From Allonocardiopsis opalescens (lineage in GTDB: Bacteria; Actinomycetota; Actinomycetes; Streptosporangiales; Streptosporangiaceae), in assembly GCF_003002095.1 (NCBI RefSeq), contig NZ_PVZC01000008.1, forward strand, positions 1-64,000: DNA of 64,000 nucleotides, read 5' to 3'. Made by a program: the position numbers and the translations under genes. Positions 34,081-42,966 of the stretch are shown piece after piece. Under the pieces are notes generated by a model. The model saw only the letters and a program-made list of their open reading frames with translations. It did no database searches and was not told where the DNA came from. How positions within the stretch are numbered: the stretch's first letter is position 1; each line of letters starts with the position of its first letter.

Positions 34081-34505
34081 CGGGTCCGCCCCGGGAGCCG
34101 GCGCTGCGCGCGCCCGGGCAGGGCGCGGCGGGCCGCCCGGCGGCCGGCGCGCTGCTCGCGGCGGGCGGCGATCGCGGCGCGCACGCCGTGGCCGAGGGCG
34201 GCGACCTTGATGAGCGGGTTGGCGATGACCGTGCGGGCGACCCCGGACAGCTGGGAGACGTCCGCCGAGGTGGATTCGAGGTTGGTGGTGATCACGTCGG
34301 TCCGGTCGAGCTGGCTGTTCACCCGCGAGAGCGCCGTCTCGGCGTCGTCGAGGAGCGCGGGGGCGCGTTCGGCGAACTCGGCCACGACCTTGGTGGTCTC
34401 GTTCACCAGCCGGGTGAGCCGGATCAGCGCGTAGGCGAGGAAGCAGACCAGGATCGCCCAGAACACAGCGACGATCAGGGCCGCTACTTGGCCTCCTGTC
34501 AGCAT
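34077..34505 (-). CDS. DUF948-family membrane protein
   Basis: The 142-residue protein starts with a membrane segment (VAALIVAVFWAILVCFLAYA, about residues 6-26). A DUF948-type amphipathic helix follows (LIRLTRLVNETTKVVAEFAE, then LSRVNSQLDRTDVITTN), and the C-terminus is strongly basic (ARREQRAGRRAARRALPG). Its role is unknown. The pairing with the next small gene and alaS is a conserved actinobacterial arrangement. ATG 34505 begins MLTGGQVAALI. Confidence 0.85.
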   Translation of the reverse strand: MLTGGQVAALIVAVFWAILVCFLAYALIRLTRLVNETTKVVAEFAERAPALLDDAETALSRVNSQLDRTDVITTNLESTSADVSQLSGVARTVIANPLIKVAALGHGVRAAIAARREQRAGRRAARRALPGRAQRRLPGRTR

Positions 34506-34615
34506 GCGAACTCCGCTGTCGACGGTCGGGGGCGAAGCGGTTACCCAGCCGTAGGGTCACCGAAACGAGGAATGGCACGACGATACCGCCTCCCGGGGTC
34601 CGCGGCGCCCGGATA

Positions 34616-35920
34616 TCAGCGCGCGCCGGCGCCCGGGCGCCCCGGGGGCGGCGCGGCCGGGCGCAGGGTGCGGGGGCCGGCGCCGAAGGCGTCCGCGCAC
34701 AGCTGGACGAAGCGGCCGGCGCCGGGCAGCGCCAGCGCCCAGCCGAGCAGCGCCCAGCCCAGGTGCAGGTGCTCCAGGGCGCGGGCGAGGGCGGCGGTGC
34801 CGGTGCGGGTCTCGGGGCCGCAGGTGTAGGTCATCCGGTCGGGGGCGCCGTGCTCCTCGGCGGGCAGCAGCTCCAGCGCGACCGGGCCGCGCACGGCCAG
34901 CCAGCGCCCGAGGCCGCGGCACATGGAGCAGGTGCCGGCCAGGTAGAGCCGGGCGGCGGGCCGCCCGGGCCAGGGGCGCCAGGAGGGCAGCCAGGGGCGG
35001 ACCGCGCGCCGGTAGCGGCGCCAGCCGGGGCCGAAGGCGCGGTCCAGCCGGCCGTTCTCGTGCCAGGCGGCGAGGCCGCCGCAGGCCAGTGCGGCGGCGG
35101 TGCCGGCCAGCAGCCGGGGCTCGGCGGCGGCCAGGGCGCACAGCGGGTAGGCCAGGGCCATCGCGAGCTGCATCGGGTTGCGCACGTAGGCGTAGGGGCC
35201 GCTGGTGACCAGCCGCACCGGCGGGTCGTAGGGCAGCGGGGTGCCGCCGCCGGTGCGGGCGAACTCGGCGGCGGCCGCCAGGCCGGGCAGCAGCACCAGT
35301 GCCAGCAGCTGGACGAGGACGCCGGTGGCAGGGGCGGGCCAGGCGGGTTCGGCTCCCAGCAGGTGCAGGGGCAGGGCCAGCATCAGCGCCCCGGCCAGCA
35401 GCGCCTGCGCCGCCGCCCGTGCGCGCGGGCGGCGGCGCTCGGCGGTCCAGCGGGCCAGCAGCACGGCGGGCAGCAGGCAGCCCGCCACCGCCACGGCCTC
35501 GCCGGCGAGCCAGTTCGGGCCGAGCACCACCACGGGTTCGGCCAGCGGCATCAGGGCGAGGTCGAGCCAGGCCGCGGCCGCGGCGGTGAGCGCCAGCGGC
35601 AGGCCGCGGGCGGCGAGGGCGGGCAGGGCGCCCCACAGCACCGCCCAGCCGATCCACAGGTCGACGGGCAGGCCGCGGGCGAGGGCGCCGTCGGCGGCGA
35701 AGTGCCACCAGCCGGCGGCGGGCGCGAGCTGGTTGAGCGCGTAGAGGGAGGCGGCGGTCCACGCGGTGGCGACCACGGCGGCGCCCGTTTCGGCGCCGGG
35801 CTCGCTCGCGCGGCCCGATCGGCGGCCCGATCGACGGCGGAGCGCGACCGCGGCGGCCAGGGCGAGCAGCGGGCCGAACAGGGCGAGCCCGCGGATCAGC
35901 GCGGGGTCGGCCGGGCTCAC
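34616..35920 (-). CDS. polytopic membrane protein: methyltransferase-like (ICMT/PEMT) domain fused to a DCC (DUF393-like) thiol domain
   Basis: The 434-residue protein has about eight hydrophobic segments over residues 1-300. Near residues 234-250, RLVTSGPYAYVRNPMQLA is the RxPxY/RNPxY-like signature of isoprenylcysteine carboxyl methyltransferase and phospholipid methyltransferase relatives. From about 325 the protein becomes a DCC-type domain: RLYLAGTCSMCRGLGRWLAV with a CxxC pair, TYTCGPETRTGTAALARALE, then two hydrophobic helices (LGWALLGWALALPGAGRFVQ). This fusion is one I do not recall. The GTG start at 35920 overlaps the stop of the upstream gene (GTGA). A methylation plus thiol-redox role at the membrane is speculation. 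Confidence 0.7.
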   Translation of the reverse strand: MSPADPALIRGLALFGPLLALAAAVALRRRSGRRSGRASEPGAETGAAVVATAWTAASLYALNQLAPAAGWWHFAADGALARGLPVDLWIGWAVLWGALPALAARGLPLALTAAAAAWLDLALMPLAEPVVVLGPNWLAGEAVAVAGCLLPAVLLARWTAERRRPRARAAAQALLAGALMLALPLHLLGAEPAWPAPATGVLVQLLALVLLPGLAAAAEFARTGGGTPLPYDPPVRLVTSGPYAYVRNPMQLAMALAYPLCALAAAEPRLLAGTAAALACGGLAAWHENGRLDRAFGPGWRRYRRAVRPWLPSWRPWPGRPAARLYLAGTCSMCRGLGRWLAVRGPVALELLPAEEHGAPDRMTYTCGPETRTGTAALARALEHLHLGWALLGWALALPGAGRFVQLCADAFGAGPRTLRPAAPPPGRPGAGAR

Positions 35921-36894
35921 CGCCGCACCGGGTGCGCCGGGCCGGCCGCCAGGGCGGCGAACTCCGCGGCCAGGTAGCCGGCGGCCTCCCCGGCGGCGTA
36001 CCGCTGGATCGGCCCGAAGTACCAGCCGGGGTCGTAGGTGCGCCGGTAGTGCAGGGTCCAGGCCAGTTCGGTGCCGCCGCCCGGGCGGGCGCGCCAGCGG
36101 ACCTCGGCCCGCTCCAGGTCCAGCCAGCGGGCCAGGGTGGTGTCGGCGGTCACCGTGAACACGGCCCGGCCGCCGTCGGGCCGCGACTCGCTCTCGGTGA
36201 CGCGCAGCGCCATCGAGCGCGGCTCGGGCTCGGCGCCCGGACCGAGCGAGCGGCGGGGCGTGAAGCGGACCAGCCGCTCGTCGCCGAGGTCCAGGCCGGT
36301 CCCCGCGGCGGACAAGGGGCGGGGGAAGCCGAGGGCGAGCAGGCCGCCGGGCGGCTGTTCGTAGGCCGGCTCGGCGGCCAGGGCGGCCGCGACGCGGCCG
36401 GGCTCGGCGGCCACCGTGCGGACGGCCGTCGCGGCGTCGTGCTCGGGCCAGGAGGCGAGGGCGCCGCCGCTCGCGGCGCCGTCCAGGCAGGCAAGCGCGA
36501 GCACCGGCGCGAGCGCGAGGGTGCTCGGCCCGCCGCGGGCGCGGTCGGCCAGCCAGCCGACCAGCGCGGCGACCCCGAGGAAGAGCGGTGCGGCCACGAC
36601 CAGGCAGACGACGCCCTCGTCCAGCAGCGGTCCGGCCAGGGCGAGCCCGACCGCGGTGGTGGCGGTCGCGACGCCGGCCGCGCTGCGCGGCCGGGCGGCG
36701 AAGACCACCGTGAGCGCGATGGCGGCGGGCAGGCCGACGTAGAAGAGCGCGGTCTCCTCCAGCCGGCCGGCGTGCAGTACGCGGTAGCCGAGCATGGCGG
36801 CGAAGAGCGCCGCCAGCACCCCGGCCAGCAGCAGCCGGGACCGCCCGCCGCCCCGCGGCTCCGGTTCGCCCCTGAAGTCGTCCTCGCCCGCCAT
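35917..36894 (-). CDS. membrane protein with C-terminal SRPBCC-like domain
   Basis: The 325-residue protein has five or so membrane segments in residues 20-150, for example LLLAGVLAALFAAMLGYRVL and TALFYVGLPAAIALTVVFAA. A soluble C-terminal half follows. It reads like a polyketide-cyclase/START-type fold (RSMALRVTESESRPDG, EVRWRARPGGGTELAWTLHY, DPGWYFGPIQRYAAGEAAGY). Such folds bind hydrophobic ligands. The gene is coupled to the DCC-fusion gene and divergent from a tetR gene, so a shared lipid-related function under TetR control is plausible. The fold assignment is tentative. Confidence 0.65.
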   Translation of the reverse strand: MAGEDDFRGEPEPRGGGRSRLLLAGVLAALFAAMLGYRVLHAGRLEETALFYVGLPAAIALTVVFAARPRSAAGVATATTAVGLALAGPLLDEGVVCLVVAAPLFLGVAALVGWLADRARGGPSTLALAPVLALACLDGAASGGALASWPEHDAATAVRTVAAEPGRVAAALAAEPAYEQPPGGLLALGFPRPLSAAGTGLDLGDERLVRFTPRRSLGPGAEPEPRSMALRVTESESRPDGGRAVFTVTADTTLARWLDLERAEVRWRARPGGGTELAWTLHYRRTYDPGWYFGPIQRYAAGEAAGYLAAEFAALAAGPAHPVRR

Positions 36895-36943
36895 ACCTCC
36901 CCCTCACGCCCGGCCGCGCCGCCGGAGTTCGTTGACCGATCGA

Positions 36944-36961
36944 TTTAATCACTTGGTTAAA
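36944..36961. promoter_or_regulatory. imperfect palindrome between tetR and the membrane-protein operon (TetR operator candidate)
   Basis: TTTAATCAC/TTGGTTAAA: 7 of 9 base pairs are symmetric, in an AT-rich patch within very GC-rich surroundings. TATGAT (36965-36970) beside it may be the tetR -10. Such sites are usual for TetR autoregulation and control of a divergent operon. Confidence 0.55.
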
Positions 36962-37023
36962 CCGTATGATGAACCGGCAGCGGCCGTCCGCGCAAGGGCG
37001 GGCTGGCACGGAGGGAGGCGGCG

Positions 37024-37704
37024 GTGAAGGCCGGCACGGGCGGGCGCGGCGGGCGGAGCGCCCCCGGCGCGGAGCAGACCAGGGACAGGCTGGTGGAGGC
37101 GGCGGGGCTGGTGCTGCGGACCGAGGGCTACACCGGCGCCTCGGCGCGCACGATCGCGCGGGAGGCCGGGGTCAACTCGGCGCTCGTCTTCTACCACTTC
37201 GGCGGGGTGGACGCGCTGCTGCTCGCGGCGCTGGACCGCTCCTCGGCGCAGCGGATGGAGCTGCACGAGGCGACGGCCGCGCGGGCGCGCACCCTGGAGG
37301 AACTGGTCGAGGCGGCCACCGAGATCTACCGGGCCGACGTCGAGGGCGGCCACATCACCCTGTTCAGCGAGCTGGTCGCCGCGGCCGTGACCCGGCCGGA
37401 GCTGCGCGCGGAGATCGCCCGGCGCTCCGAGCCGTGGATCGCCTTCCTGGAGCGGCACCTGGACCGCGTCATCGGCGGCTCGCCGCTGGCGCGGCTGCTG
37501 CCGCCGCGCGAGCTGGCCTCGGCCGCGATCACCTTCTACCTGGGCGCGAACCTGTTCACCGTCATCGACGACGACGGGCGGCGCACCGAGGAGCTGCTCG
37601 GCCTGGCCGGGCGGCTGGCGCCGCGCGCCCGGCTGCTCACCCTCCGGCTGCCCGGCCGCAACCGGCGCGGCGCCCCGGCGCCGGACGGGGAGGGGGCGCC
37701 CTAG
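37024..37704 (+). CDS. TetR/AcrR-family transcriptional regulator
   Basis: The 226-residue repressor-type protein has an N-terminal helix-turn-helix (TRDRLVEAAGLVLRTEGYTG, then SARTIAREAGVNSALVFYHF, about residues 19-65). The C-terminal part forms the ligand/dimer domain and ends with a Pro/Gly-rich tail. The GTG start at 37024 has GGAGGGAGG upstream. It is divergent from the SRPBCC/DCC membrane operon and probably represses it through the palindrome in between. The ligand is unknown. Confidence 0.9.
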   Translation: MKAGTGGRGGRSAPGAEQTRDRLVEAAGLVLRTEGYTGASARTIAREAGVNSALVFYHFGGVDALLLAALDRSSAQRMELHEATAARARTLEELVEAATEIYRADVEGGHITLFSELVAAAVTRPELRAEIARRSEPWIAFLERHLDRVIGGSPLARLLPPRELASAAITFYLGANLFTVIDDDGRRTEELLGLAGRLAPRARLLTLRLPGRNRRGAPAPDGEGAP

Positions 37705-37770
37705 CCGGGCCGGGTGGGCTAGGTTGGCCGCGACCGACCGCTCAGCCACGCCACACGACGGGAGGCGCCG

Positions 37771-38346
37771 ATGGCGACCGGCCACGCGTACCGCGCCCAG
37801 GACGGCGCCGCGCCGCGCGGGCGGCGCACCCCGATCCGGGCGGCCGGGCCGCTCGCGGCGCTCGCGCTGGCGGCCGCCGGCTGCGGCGGCGCGGGGCCGG
37901 CCGAGCCGTCGGCGCCGCCGCCGGAGTCCGCGCGGCCCGCCCCGACCGCCACCGCGGAGGCGGTCGCCTTCGTCGGCCTGGCCGACTACCCGCCCGAGGG
38001 GCCGCGGCCGCAGGCCGGCCGCGCCTTCCCCTTCGTCGAGGCGCGCCCCGCCGACGAGGTCCAGCCCGACAACCCCGGACTCGGCGAGGGCTTCTACTCC
38101 CCCGGCGAGGACGCCGAGCCGCGCTGGGCGGTGTTCGCGCCCGGCGCCGAGGTGCTGTGCGCCTCCTTCTGCGACCCCGACGAACTCACCATGGACGGCG
38201 AAGGGCGGGGCACCGCCCCGGTGCCGGTCGCCGACGCCGAGCGCCACCTCGCCGACGGCGGCGAACTGCTGCTCGACCTCTCCTACGCCGAGGCGGCCGA
38301 CGGCAGCGTCGTGATCACCCGCGCCGCCGAGGTCTTCCAGCCCTGA
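37771..38346 (+). CDS. secreted lipoprotein, unknown function
   Basis: The 191-residue protein has a basic N-terminus, signal peptide AAGPLAALALAAAGC with lipobox AAAGC (Cys near 35), a Pro/Ala/Ser linker and a mature domain. Two close cysteines (LCASFCDPDEL) could form a disulfide. ATG 37771 follows GGGAGG. No family was recognised. It lies between tetR and a convergent lipoprotein gene whose stop is 5 bp away. Confidence 0.75.
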   Translation: MATGHAYRAQDGAAPRGRRTPIRAAGPLAALALAAAGCGGAGPAEPSAPPPESARPAPTATAEAVAFVGLADYPPEGPRPQAGRAFPFVEARPADEVQPDNPGLGEGFYSPGEDAEPRWAVFAPGAEVLCASFCDPDELTMDGEGRGTAPVPVADAERHLADGGELLLDLSYAEAADGSVVITRAAEVFQP

Positions 38347-38350
38347 GCGC

Positions 38351-39421
38351 TCAGCGCACCTCGATGTCCCACTCCGTGGTGGGCGGCTCGTCCACCCAGC
38401 TCAGCGGCTCGCTGTCGCCGCCGCCCGCCGCCCGGGCGAGTTCGCCGCGCGGGCTGAAGACCAGGGTGCCGCTGCGGAAGTCCTGGGGCACCTCGAAGAC
38501 CACGCTCTGCCCGGACACCCCCGCCTCGGCGCCGGCCCGCGCGCCGTCGGGCAGCGGGCGCCGGGTGCCGCCGGCCGGCAGCCTCAGGCTGAAGCTGTCG
38601 GTGAGGTCGAGGTCGAGGGTCACCGGCTGGCCCCGGTCCAGGTCCAGGCCGTCGTCGGCGAAGCTGAAGGACGACACCACCAGCCAGGCCCGGCCGGACT
38701 CCGCCCAGCCGATCCCGGGCAGGTAGCTGTCGAGTTCGGCGCCCGCGTCGACGGTGCCGGGCCGCACCACCACCGTGAACGGCCGCCGGGTCCCGCCGCC
38801 CTCCACCCGTCCGCGCAGCTCGGCGGTGAGGTCCAGGCGCTGGGTCCGGCGCACCCGCTCCGAGTGGGTCTCCTCCCGCTCGGTGATCTGGCCGGTGCGC
38901 ACGTCGATGGCCTGGGTCTGGCCGTCCTCGGTGACCCGCAGCGAGGTGGGGGCGCCCTCGGGCACGCTCACCATCAGCGAGGCGGGCACCACGCCGTCGA
39001 TGCCGGACAGGTCCAGCGGGCGGGGCCGCCCGTCCACCGCGATCTCGGCGGTCACCCCCTGCCAGGGGTCGGGGCGCGAGGCCGCGAGCGCGGGGTCGTA
39101 GCGGATCGTGACGACCAGCAGCTCGTGGCCCTCGGCGGTGCGCACGGGGCCGTCCAGCCCGTTGAGCCGGGCGCCCTCGGCGTCAACGCGGCTGGCCACG
39201 GTGAGGTCGCCCAGGGTGAAGGCGTAGCCGGGGCCGGCCAGCCCGGCGTCGTCGGGCAGCTCGACCAGCTGGGTGTTCTCGGCGTCGTAGCCGAAGACCA
39301 GCTCGCGGTTGACGACCTGGACGAAGTCCGCGGGCAGCTCCTCTCCCGCCGGCACGGCGCAGCCCGCAGCCACGGCGGCCGCGGCGAGCAGCGCGGCGGC
39401 GCCTGGGCGCGCGACACCCAC
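38351..39421 (-). CDS. lipoprotein, unknown function
   Basis: The 356-residue exported protein has the signal peptide GAAALLAAAAVAAGC (Cys near 21). The mature part is rich in beta-strand-like alternation (FTVVVRPGTVDAGAELDSYL, then ESGRAWLVVSSFSFADD), reminiscent of several immunoglobulin-like modules. It has a hinge with RTGQITEREETHSERVRRTQ and no catalytic motif. The GTG start at 39421 has AGGAGG upstream. Function is unknown; a cell-envelope role is inferred only from export. Confidence 0.75.
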   Translation of the reverse strand: MGVARPGAAALLAAAAVAAGCAVPAGEELPADFVQVVNRELVFGYDAENTQLVELPDDAGLAGPGYAFTLGDLTVASRVDAEGARLNGLDGPVRTAEGHELLVVTIRYDPALAASRPDPWQGVTAEIAVDGRPRPLDLSGIDGVVPASLMVSVPEGAPTSLRVTEDGQTQAIDVRTGQITEREETHSERVRRTQRLDLTAELRGRVEGGGTRRPFTVVVRPGTVDAGAELDSYLPGIGWAESGRAWLVVSSFSFADDGLDLDRGQPVTLDLDLTDSFSLRLPAGGTRRPLPDGARAGAEAGVSGQSVVFEVPQDFRSGTLVFSPRGELARAAGGGDSEPLSWVDEPPTTEWDIEVR

Positions 39422-39567
39422 GGGTCCTCCTGTGCGGGCGACGAACGGAGGGCCGCGACGGCCCTGGCAGGGCGCGGCCGCGCCGGCGGGTCAGCTGGCC
39501 GGGCGCCAGCACAGCCTACGCCCACGGCGGCGGCCGTCCGGCCATCGCACCGGGCGGTGCGGGGCGC

Positions 39568-39573
39568 TAGCGT
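39568..39573 (+). promoter_or_regulatory. -10 element TAGCGT, leaderless start candidate
   Basis: TAGCGT ends 6 nt before ATG 39580, and no ribosome-binding site is present. This matches actinobacterial leaderless genes, in which the -10 box sits about 7 nt from the start codon. Confidence 0.4.
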
Positions 39574-39579
39574 TGCCCC

Positions 39580-39978
39580 ATGAGCCTGCCCTACGGCCCC
39601 CATCCCGGCCGGCCGCCCGACCGCCCGCTGCCGCCGGGCGGCGGCGGGGCCGGGTGCCTGTGGGCGGTCCCCGCGTTCCTGCTGATGTGGGGGCTGCTGT
39701 TCCTGCCGGTGCTGTTCCTGTCCGACACCGAGGTGGCCGGCTGGGTGGCGCTGGGCGTGCTGGTCGCGCTGCCGGTGCTCGGGGTGGCCGGCTCGGTCGC
39801 GGCCGTGGCCGGGCGCACCGCCGCGGCCAGGGGCTCCGGCTGCGGCCTGGCGGTGGGCTGCGCGGCCCAGGTGGTCGTGTTCGTCGTGCTGCTGGTGGCG
39901 GCCGGCGCGCTGCTCACCGAGCTGTGGGGCCAGATCTCCCCCGAACTGGAGGGGCTGTTCAGCTCGTACTTCGGCTGA
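39580..39978 (+). CDS. small three-helix membrane protein, unknown function
   Basis: The 132-residue protein has a Pro/Gly-rich head and three hydrophobic segments: LWAVPAFLLMWGLLFLPVLF, VALGVLVALPVLGVAGSVAA and AAQVVVFVVLLVAAGALLTE. It ends LFSSYFG. It is convergent with rarA, whose stop is 8 bp away. No family was recognised. Confidence 0.65.
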   Translation: MSLPYGPHPGRPPDRPLPPGGGGAGCLWAVPAFLLMWGLLFLPVLFLSDTEVAGWVALGVLVALPVLGVAGSVAAVAGRTAAARGSGCGLAVGCAAQVVVFVVLLVAAGALLTELWGQISPELEGLFSSYFG

Positions 39979-39985
39979 GCGCGCC

Positions 39986-41314
39986 TCAGCCGCCGCCCTC
40001 GGGGCGCAGCACGGCGCGCAGCCGCTCCAGCACCTCGCCGTAGCGGCGCTCGGCGCCGTGGGAGCTGGGGCGGTAGTACTCCCGGTCGGCCACGGTGTCG
40101 GGGGCGTAGCGCTGCCCGACCACCCCGCCGGGGAAGTCGTGCGGGTACCGGTAGCCCTCGCCGTGGCCGAGCGCCGCCGCGCCCTTGTAGTGGGCGTCGC
40201 GCAGGTGCGGGGGCACGCCGCCGGCCCGGCCGGCGCGGACGTCGGCCAGCGCGGCGTCGATGGCGGTGACCACGCTGTTGGACTTGGGCGCCAGGCAGAG
40301 GTGGATGACGGCCTGGGCCAGGTTGATGCGCGCCTCGGGCAGCCCGATGAGCTGGACGGCCTCGGCGGCGGCCACCGCGACCTGGAGCGCGGTGGGGTCG
40401 GCCATCCCGACGTCCTCGCTGGCGTGCACCACCACCCGGCGGGCGATGAAGCGGGGGTCCTCGCCCGCCTCGATCATCCGGGCCAGGTAGTGCAGGGCGG
40501 CGTCGACGTCGCTGCCGCGGATGCTCTTGATGAAGGCGCTGATCACGTCGTAGTGCTGGTCGCCGGAGCGGTCGTAGCGCACCGCGGCGCGGTCCACCGC
40601 GCGCTCCAGCGCGGGCACGTCGATGAGGCCGTCGTCGCCGGCGGTCAGGGCGGCCGCCTCCAGGTAGGTCAGCGAGCGGCGGGCGTCGCCCCCGGCCAGC
40701 AGCACCAGCTGGTCGGCGGCCTCGGGGGCGAGGGTGCAGCGCCCGGCCAGGCCGCGCTCGTCGGTGAGGGCGCGCTCGACCACCGCGCGGACGTCGTCGT
40801 CGCCGAGCGGTTCGAGGGTGAGCAGCAGCGAGCGCGACAGCAGCGGGCTGATCACCGAGAAGAAGGGGTTCTCGGTGGTGGCGCCGATGAAGGTGACCCA
40901 GCGGTTCTCCACCGCGGGCAGCAGCGCGTCCTGCTGCGCCTTGTTGAAGCGGTGGACCTCGTCGACGAAGAGCACGGTCTGGGTGCCGGACATGCCCAGC
41001 CGCCGCCGCGCGCCCTCGATCACCTGCCGCACGTCCTTGACGCCGGCGGTGACCGCCGACAGCTCCACGAAGCTGCGCCGGGTGGCGCGGCTGACCACGT
41101 AGGCGAGGGTGGTCTTGCCGGTGCCGGGCGGCCCCCACAGGAACAGCGACATGGGGACGTCGTCCTCGACCAGCCGCCGCAGCGGGGTGCCGGGCCCGAG
41201 CAGGTGCCGCTGGCCGAGCACCTCGTCCAGGCCGCTGGGCCGCATGCGCACCGCCAGCGGCGCGTTGGCGCGCTGCGCGGACTCCTCGGCGTCGTCGAAC
41301 AGTGTTTCGGACAC
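39986..41314 (-). CDS. rarA: replication-associated recombination protein A (AAA+ ATPase)
   Basis: The 442-residue RarA/MgsA-type ATPase acts at stalled replication forks and is related to clamp loaders. Seen: [20 protein letters not shown], Walker [15 protein letters not shown] (about residues 60-73), Walker [21 protein letters not shown], sensor [12 protein letters not shown] and the C-terminal MgsA domain ([48 protein letters not shown]). The GTG start at 41314 begins (M)[10 protein letters not shown]. In Streptomyces rpsD lies nearby; here it does not. Confidence 0.96.
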   Translation of the reverse strand: MSETLFDDAEESAQRANAPLAVRMRPSGLDEVLGQRHLLGPGTPLRRLVEDDVPMSLFLWGPPGTGKTTLAYVVSRATRRSFVELSAVTAGVKDVRQVIEGARRRLGMSGTQTVLFVDEVHRFNKAQQDALLPAVENRWVTFIGATTENPFFSVISPLLSRSLLLTLEPLGDDDVRAVVERALTDERGLAGRCTLAPEAADQLVLLAGGDARRSLTYLEAAALTAGDDGLIDVPALERAVDRAAVRYDRSGDQHYDVISAFIKSIRGSDVDAALHYLARMIEAGEDPRFIARRVVVHASEDVGMADPTALQVAVAAAEAVQLIGLPEARINLAQAVIHLCLAPKSNSVVTAIDAALADVRAGRAGGVPPHLRDAHYKGAAALGHGEGYRYPHDFPGGVVGQRYAPDTVADREYYRPSSHGAERRYGEVLERLRAVLRPEGGG

Positions 41315-41463
41315 GCCTCCAGCGTACGGGGCCCGGCCGCCCGGTCCGGGCCGCCGGCGCCGCGCCCCGGGCGCGGCGGTGTCCGGGTGGCCGGGCGGGC
41401 CATCGGCTAGGGTCGAGGCGGCGGCCGCCGCTCCCTGACCAGCTGACCCGCGTAGGAGGCCGT

Positions 41464-42954
41464 GTGCAAGCGCTGCAGACCGGCGATCCCGACCGCGTCG
41501 GGCGGTACCGGCTGGTCGGCAGGCTCGGCTCCGGGGGGATGGGCCGGGTCTACCTGGGCCGCTCGCCGGGCGGGCGCACGGTCGCCGTCAAGGTCGTCCA
41601 CCCCCAGTTCGCGGCCGACCCGGTGTTCCGGCGGCGCTTCGCGGGCGAGGTCGCCGCGGCGCGGCGGGTGAGCGGCGCCTTCACCGCCCCGGTCGTGGAC
41701 GCCGACCACGAGGCGGAGTTCCCCTGGCTGGTCACGGCGTACGTGCCCGGCCCCGCCCTCGGCGAGGTGGTGACCGCCCGGGGCCCGCTGCCGGAGGCCA
41801 GCGTGCGGGTGCTGGCGGCCGGGCTGGCCGAGGCGCTGGTGGAGATCCACCGCTGCGGGCTGATCCACCGCGACCTCACCCCCGGCAATGTGCTGCTCGC
41901 CGACGACGGCCCGCGCGTCATCGACTTCGGCATCGCCCGCGCCGCCGACTCCGTGCAGGTCACCGCGACCGGCACCATGATCGGCACGCCGGGCTTCATG
42001 TCGCCCGAGCAGCTGGCGGGCGAGGAGCTGACCCCGGCGGCCGACGTGTTCAGCCTCGGCGCGGTGCTCACCTACGCGGCCACGGGCGAGGGCCCCTTCG
42101 GCGCGCCGACGCTGCCGGCGCTGATCGCGCGGGTGCTCACCGCCGAGCCGGTGCTGGACGCGGTGCCCGAGGGGCTGCGGCCGCTGCTGGCGGCCTGCCT
42201 GGCCCGCGAGCCCGCGGCCCGGCCGAGCCCCGGCCGGGTGCTGGACCTGCTCGGCGACACCGACCCCCTCGACGGCGCGGGCGGCTGGCTGCCGGCCGAC
42301 GTGACGGCCGTGGTGGCCGAGCGCGGCGCCGAGGTCCGCGAGCTGGCCGCCACCGCCGATGCGGCCCGAGCGGTCGGCGGCACCGCGCCGCGGCCCGCCG
42401 CGGCGCCGCTGCCGGCCGGGCCCCGCACGCCGCCGCCCGGGGACGCGGGCACCGGCCCGCAGGGCACCCGGGTGGCTCCGGCGCCGCCGCTGCCGCCCGG
42501 CCACCCCTCGGGCCCGCGGCCGCCGGCCGCCTACAGCACCGCGCCGGGGCCGCCGCGCACCGGCCCGTGGCTGCCGCCCGTCGATCCCAGGCGGCACCGG
42601 CCCAACACCTGGCTGCTCATCATCCCGGTCCTCCAGCTGCCGCTGGGGGTGGGGCTGGCGCTCACCCTCGCGCTCGGCGCCTTCTACCTGGCCGAGACCG
42701 ACTACGCGGACCTCGGCACCGAGGTGTACCGCTGGCTGGGCGGCTCCGGCGACATGGAGACCATCACCGACATGGACGCCAGGACCTTCTTCGGCCGCGC
42801 GCTGGGCCTGGGCTACTTCGCCTACAACAACTCCCTCGCGCTGGGCCTGCTGCGCCCGTCGCTGGCGGCCCGCTACTGGTGGGGCGCGGCGCACGCCGCG
42901 GCGATCATCGCGCTCACCAACACCGCGCTGGTCGCGTTCGGCTTCTTCTCCTGA
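41464..42954 (+). CDS. membrane-anchored Ser/Thr protein kinase (copy 1)
   Basis: The 496-residue Hanks-type kinase has the glycine loop [12 protein letters not shown] (about residues 18-30), the ATP lysine in VAVKVV, the catalytic loop [11 protein letters not shown] (about 135-145), DFG in VIDFGIARA and the [10 protein letters not shown] activation end. A Pro-rich linker (about 300-375) leads to a C-terminal membrane module starting [20 protein letters not shown] and ending LALTN-type [12 protein letters not shown]. The catalytic-loop Lys is replaced by Thr, which is tolerated in many actinobacterial kinases. AGGAGG (41454-41459) supports GTG 41464. Its targets are unknown. A close paralogue lies 1 kb downstream. 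Confidence 0.92.
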   Translation: MQALQTGDPDRVGRYRLVGRLGSGGMGRVYLGRSPGGRTVAVKVVHPQFAADPVFRRRFAGEVAAARRVSGAFTAPVVDADHEAEFPWLVTAYVPGPALGEVVTARGPLPEASVRVLAAGLAEALVEIHRCGLIHRDLTPGNVLLADDGPRVIDFGIARAADSVQVTATGTMIGTPGFMSPEQLAGEELTPAADVFSLGAVLTYAATGEGPFGAPTLPALIARVLTAEPVLDAVPEGLRPLLAACLAREPAARPSPGRVLDLLGDTDPLDGAGGWLPADVTAVVAERGAEVRELAATADAARAVGGTAPRPAAAPLPAGPRTPPPGDAGTGPQGTRVAPAPPLPPGHPSGPRPPAAYSTAPGPPRTGPWLPPVDPRRHRPNTWLLIIPVLQLPLGVGLALTLALGAFYLAETDYADLGTEVYRWLGGSGDMETITDMDARTFFGRALGLGYFAYNNSLALGLLRPSLAARYWWGAAHAAAIIALTNTALVAFGFFS

Positions 42955-42966
42955 GGGCGCCGCGGC

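Noticed and set aside
29789-34210. Plus-strand open frame of 1473 codons opposite mltG-alaS
   Set aside because: Antisense shadow created by high GC third positions; the opposite strand carries well-identified genes throughout.
41464-42954. Kinase copy 1 as a pseudokinase
   Set aside because: Although HRDLT replaces HRDLK, the ATP lysine, the HRD aspartate, DFG and [10 protein letters not shown] are all intact, so loss of activity is not supported.
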